From contig NW_014575549.1 of NCBI RefSeq assembly GCF_000708205.1, positions 1-64,000 of the forward strand: a stretch of DNA of 64,000 bases, in the 5' to 3' direction. The stretch's first letter is position 1, and each line of letters starts with the position of its first letter. Below, in pieces: positions 57,837 to 64,000 of this stretch. The notes under the pieces are model-generated. The model did no database searches. It had not been told where the DNA came from and saw only the letters and a list, made by a program, of their open reading frames with translations. Made by a program: the position numbers and the translations under genes. The stretch comes from Mixia osmundae IAM 14324 (Eukaryota; Basidiomycota; Mixiomycetes; Mixiales; Mixiaceae).

Positions 57837-60724
57837 ATGAGCCGCTCACCGTCGCCGACGATGGGCTCAGTCGATGCTCCTGATGCGATCGGCAAGCGCA
57901 AAAGGCAAGTCGCACTTGCCGAAGAGGTCAGATTGGTGCTGATGCTCGACCAAACCAGGGACCTACCTGAAGATGGCACAGACGGCGAGGCATCCCTCAC
58001 CAATGGCGCACGACATACTCGCCGGCCTCGTGTGTCGGCCTCACAGCTCAACGAGGACGAACAGAGCACACGCATGCCCGTCATCCGTGACAATGACCCC
58101 GAACGACGCAGGGAACGAGAAAGACAGATGGCCCTCAGGCTAGCAGAGGAGGAAGCATTGGGCGCACCGCTCGTCAAGCCGAAGGAGAACCCGGTCGTTG
58201 AGATGAAGAAGATGGCTCTGACCAAAGCAGGAGGAACTTACATACCTCCTCATCGCCTGCGCGCAATGCTGGCAGAGGCAAGCGAGTCCGATCCTGCCGG
58301 TGCTGAAGCTCAGCGACTACGCTGGGACGCTCTGCGCAAGTCCATCAACGGTCACATCAACAAGGTACGCTGCGTTCACTCGCCATGCACACTCAGACAG
58401 GCTGACACTCGCTTAGGTCAACGTCTCCAATATCAAAATGGTCATCCCAGAGCTCTTTGTGGAGAACCTCAACCGAGGTAGAGGACTGTTTGCACGGTCC
58501 ATCATGCGCGCTCAGTCGTCCTCTCTGCCTTTCACGCCCGTCTTTGCTGCGCTCGTCGCCGTCATCAACACCAAGCTGCCCTCTCTCGGCGAACTGTTGC
58601 TCACGCGACTTGTCCTGCAATTCAGGCGCTCTTTCAAGCGAAATGACAAGCCAACTTGCCACGCTTCGGCTACCTTTATCGCCCATCTCGTCAATCAGCA
58701 AGTCGCAGATGCGACGCTGGCTTTCCAGATCCTGCTCCTCATGCTCAACAATCCAACAGACGACAGTATCGAGCTAGCAGTCGGCTTCATGCGAGAAGTC
58801 GGAGCACATCTGGCGGAATGCTCGGCCAAGTATAACGAATCTGTCTTTGCTCGCTTCAGGGCGATCCTCAACGAGACCGGTATCGACAAGCGTGTACAGT
58901 ATATGATCGAAGTGCTCTTCCAAGTGCGCAAAGACAAATTCGTCGACAATCCAGCGATTCCAGAAGGACTCGATCTTGTCGAAGAGGCCGATATGATTAC
59001 TCACGAGCTCTCACTGACCGACCAGAGTCTCAAGAATGAGGAGATGCTCAACGTCTTCAAAGTTGATCCCGAATTTGATCAGAATGAGCAAGAATATGCA
59101 GCCTTCAAGGCAGAGATCCTAGGCGAGGACGAGGAGTCTGGCACCGAGGGATCCGACGAGGATGAGGAAGACGAAGCCGCTGACCCGTCAAGTAAGCCCT
59201 TCCCGACCGATAGCTTGCGGACACAGACTAACGGACGAGCAGTTCCTGCACAAGTGGACATCCAGGACCACACCTCAACCGATCTAATCAATCTGCGCCG
59301 CAAGATCTACCTGACCATCATGTCTGCTCTCGATTTCGAAGAGGCTGTCCATAAGCTGCTCAAGGTCGCTCTGCTTCCCGGTCAAGAGATCGAGATGTGC
59401 AATATGATCGTCGAATGCTGCTCTCAAGAACGATCCTACTCCAAGTTTTACGGCTTCATGGGCGAAAGACTCTGCAAGCTCAACATGACCTGGGGCTTTG
59501 CCTTCCAAGAGTGCTTCAGAGTCTACTTCGATACCATCCACCGGTACGAGACAAACAAGCTGCGCAATATCGCCCGATTCTTTGGTCATCTCGTCGCTTC
59601 CAATGCTTTGCCTTGGTCGGCGCTCGAAGTTATCCACATGAACGAAGACGAGACGACGTCGAGCTCGCGTATCTTTGTCAAGATCATGTTCAGCGAACTC
59701 GTCGAAGATCTGGGCCTGGCTCAAGTCAAGGCGCGCTTTCTCGAGCCAGAGAACCAGCACTTCTTCAAGGGCATCTTTCCCACTGACAATCCTCGTAACA
59801 CTCGCTTCAGCATCAATTTCTGGACTTCCATTCAGATGGGCGCGCTCACCGAGGGCATGCGCGAGCACCTTAAGGTAGCTGCATTCCGTGTCCTGCATGA
59901 TGCTCAGACTGATGCTTGATCTCTAGAATGCTCCTGCGATATTGATGGCGCAGAGGAAGCAAATCGCTGCCGATTCATCCGACTCCGACTCATCGCTCTC
60001 GTCTTCAGATTCCGACTCGGATAGCTCCTCACTCTCGCGCTCGTCGACATACTCGTATGCTTCACGAAAACGCACCAACGGCAACGGAAGAGGCAGATCG
60101 CTGTCTCGCACGCCTCCCGGTAGGCGCTCGTACGACTCTCGCTCGCCGCCCCCAAGACGCCGTGCTGACTCTCGCTCACCACCACGGAGACGTCGCGACG
60201 ATTCCCGTTCGCCTGCGCCTCGGCGACGAGACGACTCGCGATCGCCTCCTCGAAGACGTCGTCCTGTCGATGCGCGATCGCCGCCAATCCGCAGACGTGC
60301 CGGTTCTCGCTCGCCACCGCCTCCTCGCAGGCGGGCAGATTCGAGATCACCGCCGAGGAAGCGCTACGACTCACGATCACCGCCGCCGCGTCGTAGGATG
60401 GCAGACTCGCGCAGTCCTTCGCCTGTCAGACCTGCCCGGCGACAGATCAGCCCGCTCGAGCCTTCGCGTAGAAGACCCCGCTCTCCCTCGCCCGTGAGGC
60501 AGACAAATGGTGCTCAACGTCGCTACGACAGCCGCTCGCCACCGCCTCGCCGTCGCCGAGAGTACAGCGATTCGCCGCCGGTCAGAAGACGTGCAAGCCC
60601 AGTACCTGTACGCAGATCGCCCTCACCGCCGCCCGCGAGAGCATCACCTTCGCCTCCACCACGAGTCAGTGGTTTCATCCATCCAGACCGACTGAGAATG
60701 CAGCAGATGGGAGGTCGCAGATGA
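57837..60724 (+). CDS. CWC22: Pre-mRNA splicing factor Cwc22
   Basis: Spliceosome protein that recruits eIF4A3 and is needed for splicing and EJC deposition. Two 52-nt introns (after HINK, and after REHLK near 59875) give 927 residues; a third, stop-free 51-nt intron near 59190 is optional (910). Domains: disordered N-terminus, GGTYIPPHRLRAML, MIF4G domain (about residues 150-400), an acidic linker, an MA3 domain starting LRRKIYLTIMSALDFEEA, then NAPAILMAQRK, an Asp/Ser run and a 220-residue Arg/Ser C-terminus with SRSPPPRRR-type repeats. The RS tail joins only through the second intron. Confidence 0.93.
60130..60640 (+). repeat. Arg/Ser/Pro coding repeats of the Cwc22 tail
   Basis: Degenerate tandem units of about 30-36 nt coding DSRSPPPRRRA-like peptides, at least ten copies, with the same unit kept in frame throughout. 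Typical of an RS domain; likely to vary in length among strains. Confidence 0.8.
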
Positions 60725-60790
60725 AGTGTATAAGGAATGCAAATAGGGCACTGCGATGTATATACAAGTGCGTGCGACATGACAAAATGA

Positions 60791-61410
60791 TTAGGCCTTG
60801 GGAGGCGGGCCCACTGGTGGAGCATAGTACTGCGATGTCTGGGGCGGTCTGAACATGAAGTGAGCTCAAATTCAGGCTTCTTCGGAGAAAGTCACTTACG
60901 GTCCAGATGGGGGCTGATAGGCTGGCGCATTGCCATTGCCATTGCCATTGCCATTGCTGTTGTAGCCACTTGCATCATAGCCGTAGTTTTGATACGGCGC
61001 GGAGCCTCCGTAGGCAGGCTGTGCAGTCGCTGAAGTCGAGTTGCCGTTATAGTCTTGCGTGTAGCCCGTCGTCGGGGCGCCGTGATAACCGCCAGCTGGC
61101 ACTGGCGCTGTAGCTGACGCAAACTTCCTCGATCTTCGTCTCCGACAGACCATGGACAGCACAGCGATCAAGACCAAAGCTCCGACTGCGATTCCCACTC
61201 CTGCACAGCATGCGATTTGATTAGCCAAGCGCTGCGGCATGATCAGGCGCAGCGTGTCTCACCAATACCGATTCGTGCACCCGAAGACAGGCCATTGCCG
61301 TAGCATCCGCTGTTGTAGTAGCTGTAGCCGCCGCAATAGTACTGTGCCGATACAAGCTGTGTAGATGCCAAGACTATGGCAGCGCTTGCTGCTATCCGCG
61401 CCATTGCCAT
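60791..61410 (-). CDS. Single-pass surface protein with Asn-Gly repeat tail
   Basis: Introns of 62 and 51 nt give 168 residues. Signal peptide MAMARIAASAAIVLASTQLVSA, a short outer segment rich in Tyr, Gly and Cys (QYYCGGYSYYNSGCYGNG), one membrane span (GVGIAVGALVLIAVLSMVC) with a stop-transfer RRRRSRK, and a cytosolic tail rich in Tyr, Gly, Pro and Gln, ending PPVGPPPKA. The tail includes an Asn-Gly repeat coded by a hexamer. The layout matches small fungal wall-sensor-like proteins; no family assigned. Start at 61410 or 61404. Confidence 0.78.
60929..60959. repeat. Hexanucleotide microsatellite (ccattg)
   Basis: About five consecutive copies of ccattg, coding the Asn-Gly repeat in the tail of the surface protein. 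A hexamer keeps the frame, so length change is tolerated. Confidence 0.85.
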
Positions 61411-63006
61411 CGTTCAGATACTTGCGCAAAGATGATAGCCTTTGCTGTGTCGCCTCGATGAAGTTTGAAGCGGATCGGACAAGTGACTCTTGCGCTGTGG
61501 ATGCACCGACCCGAGAATATCGAAAGAGCCAAGATCGACCGTCGCATGGTCGTCGGCTACGTCACTTCATGCCACGTCATCATATCCACGTGGCTGTCGA
61601 CCTTCGCGCAGAAGTTCTTGTTGACTGGCGGGACGAGTGATGGATCGCTTCGCAGCCTATACACAGACAGACTCTCTTCTGTCCTTCATCAAGCTGTGGG
61701 GAAAGTCTCCGGACACTGTGCACCAGAAGGGAAGAGCTAGCTCTCGAGCTAAGCTCTCTTGATTCTTTGGTTCAAAATGCTGGGCTGGGCTCCTTGTCAA
61801 GTCCGCTAGCGAGAACAGTATCGCTATAAAGCTCTCCTCGGATGTCTCCGGCTCTCTGGAAGAGTTTTCAAGGCGGCATGGCTTGTCGGATGGAGGAGAA
61901 ATGCACTCCAGGTCGGGGGGTCTCGAGGAAAGCTCAAGTCTCCAAGCAGACTTTTAGCAGACCTCCTCGGTTTGGATGCTACTCCTCGCTGACATCTACT
62001 CGTCATCGTCGTTGGCCTGACTAGCCACAGAGATCAGGATCGCTCCCAAGAGGCCAGATACTTGTTCCTGACAACCCCAGGGGCTTCTTTTTCTTTTGCT
62101 TTAGTCCTTGACCAAGTCGACGAGCAGACAGTGACAATGCTCGTGCCAGCCTCGTAGCTGTCTGCCGGTCAGCCATTGTCGCCTCACAGCTCGTCGAGAT
62201 TGCGTCTGCTGCTGCAAAAGGGGGGCAGCCTCACGTCCGCTTGACGGGAGCTCATGTCGCTGCATGGCACAAGACGACTCGTTCGCGCTGTCCATCTCGT
62301 GCGTCACCTGTCTTTGGTCTCTCGTTCACACGAGCCTATCGTCGCACATTCGATCGTCCGAGTTTCTGTTGCCTCGAAATGGCCTCGCGGCTAAACTAGA
62401 TCGACAGCATGCTCGGCGGTGGGCTGCTTGCGAGGCAGCTGGCAATATTGGCATGGCAGTGACGGGGTCCTGATCGAGTAGGCGAAGAGACGAGCCGAAA
62501 GAGTGTCCCACTTCAACGTCGCTTGCGCTACAACATTCCTGTTGCTCAGTGATTGTCTCAAAGAGCGCGGCGGTAGGAGAGCTTGCAGGCCATCATGGTC
62601 GAGTTGCAGACTTGGTCAGACGCTCAGTGGCGTCGAATCGTTGGTCATATCCGATAGTTATGCGATCGCACTGCCTTTTTCCTTGACGGAGACTCGATCT
62701 GCTTGGATGAGCAGGCAGACGAGGTATGGCAGCTGTAACACAATGGGGCTTACTCTCGCTCGTCCTCCCATCACTCATCCTCTATGAACCCACTCACTCG
62801 AAGCCTTGGGCGAAAGGGGCGCAAGCTTACACACACAAGAGCTGCGCAACGACTAGCTTCAAAGTAGCGAGCGAGTCCAGAAGAGATCAATGATGAAACC
62901 ACATACAACAACAACGAATCTCTTCAGCAGAAAGGACGTTCGCGTTCTGGTGTTGATTCACTATCTTGAAGCTTTTTAACCCTGAGATCTCTTCCTGCTG
63001 ATTCTG
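61411..63006. other. 1.6 kb without a recognisable gene
   Basis: Longest gap of the window. Short frames exist on both strands, but none has a signal, motif or consistent splice sites. The sequence includes a T-rich patch near 62090. It may hold the promoter of the surface protein, the 3' end of the hydrolase, or a lost gene. Confidence 0.4.
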
Positions 63007-63940
63007 TCAATCTATTGTTGCAATGTATCTCGCTATTCTGTCTGCAAACTGGGTCGTGTTCAGCAGCGCATCGTGTGCGCCCGTGAGCGACTCAAAGTCG
63101 ACTTCTAGCTCCAGCTGAGGCGAGTGCAGGGAGGCGAGGTGCAGGTTGAAGCCCTGAGGCTGTCGCAAGGAGAGCAACTCGTCATCTCTGCTATGCAGCA
63201 AGAGCATACGGGTCTGTTCGCGCGCTAGCTGCCAATGTGAAGGCGAGATCTCCTTCCTGAGCTGGCCAAAGGGTCGCTCGACGAAATAGATGTAGCTTGG
63301 ATATTCTTCGAGTAAGCTCGCGAGATCAAAGATGCCCTCGACGAGTATCCAGGCCTGTGGTAGGATGTCGACATCGTGCATCACCTGAGACGAAGAGCAA
63401 GTGCATACCTTGATTCTATGTCTCACATGAGTCGCATCGAAGAAGGAGTGGAAGTCGTGCGGAGGCTGCATGGCTAAGGACGCGGCAATGAACGCGCCGC
63501 AAGAGTGGCCGATGACGATGACGCGGTGCCGGTCCCATAGCTGTTCGTTCTGCTCGACTGATGCGACTCGATCTGCGCAAAGATAGTCTATTGCGGCGAT
63601 GATATCGAGAGTATGTTCGGGGTGCTTTGCATCCTCATTGGCTTGCTCGGCATTCCGGTAAGACAGCCGATAATTCGGCACAGCGACGCAACATCGCCCG
63701 TGCGTTGCTTGCAGCAAGTTGGGTACCAGATGTTCGGCGTGCTCCGATTTATCGCCTGACGAGTTTGGCACAGTGAGCGAGCCATGGGGGGGCTTCATGG
63801 AACGCTTGCTTACCTGAGAGCCATGCTCCTCCATGAAGGAAGATCAGCAGCGATCGACCGGCCGGCACGCCGTCAGGAATGTAAAGATCGACAGTCTGTT
63901 GTGGCCCGGTGCCGTACTGCAGCTCATGGCTGACGGGCAT
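63007..63940 (-). CDS. BNA7: Alpha/beta hydrolase, kynurenine formamidase-like
   Basis: Hydrolyses N-formylkynurenine in tryptophan breakdown, if the family is right. Motifs: VDLYIPDG near the start, oxyanion loop HGGAWLSG restored across the first intron, VAVPNYRLS, the nucleophile GHSCGA, AWILVEGIFDL after the second intron (its reading is also open), the Asp in HSRDDELL and the His in GAHDALL. Start at MPVSHELQYG (63940); the frame remains open to the window edge, so the true start may lie outside. Confidence 0.82.
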
Positions 63941-64000
63941 TCGCTGAAGCGCGTCGCGTTCGCCGAAAGCGGCGAGGATGTCCCGGAAATCCCTTGCCCG

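Noticed and set aside
61465-61740. 91-codon plus-strand frame in the 1.6 kb gap
   Set aside because: No ATG context, no recognisable motif; chance frames of this size are common at this base composition.

Overview
The window is nuclear DNA of a compact fungal genome, most likely a basidiomycete. About 32 protein genes lie in 64 kb, often less than 300 bases apart and on both strands. Nearly all carry several short introns, mostly 37-65 nt. The proteins are fungal: chitin synthase, DASH subunit Dad2, a MedA-like regulator, a Sur7-type claudin, Ytp1, Mrp51 and a UPRTase. A KDZ-like transposase at the left end also fits a basidiomycete. A small-genome Pucciniomycotina such as Mixia would match, but that is an inference; no rRNA or tRNA marker is present.

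Left end (1-4.7 kb): a KDZ-like DNA transposon gene faces an unrecognised spliced gene. All seven ambiguous bases of the window lie here, as expected for a multi-copy sequence. From 5 to 24 kb come housekeeping genes: deubiquitinase Ubp14, Dad2, a Scy1-type pseudokinase, an F-BAR/RhoGAP protein, a SYLF-SH3 actin protein, a C2H2 factor, a CBS/PB1 protein, a Sur7-like protein, Fur1 and Opa3. From 24 to 43 kb there is a surface and metabolism group: Siw14-like phosphatase, chitin synthase, a small secreted protein, a Cue5-like adaptor, a MedA-like regulator, an SDR and transketolase head to head, and a degenerate GT2 enzyme. From 43 to 51 kb lie Mrp51, a HYPK-like protein, Yippee, deoxyhypusine hydroxylase, Rpb12, a Pst2-like flavoprotein and Ytp1.

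From 51 to 61 kb a host protein with an integrase-type HHCC zinc domain is followed by two spliceosome genes, Slt11 and Cwc22. These two flank a tandem trio of paralogous small secreted proteins with signal peptides and a dibasic site just before a conserved YTWCG block. A single-pass surface protein follows. After a 1.6 kb empty stretch, a kynurenine-formamidase-like hydrolase reaches the right edge.

The most unusual signals are: introns that homology and reading frame force to begin with GC instead of GT (in five genes); an 18-nt microexon inside a nucleotide-binding loop; the secreted trio; the transposase with its unknown partner; and a GT2 enzyme that seems to have lost its DxD and QxxRW motifs. 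Exon borders were read by eye from splice signals, frame and remembered family motifs. Where a spliced length is given, the exons sum to a multiple of three.
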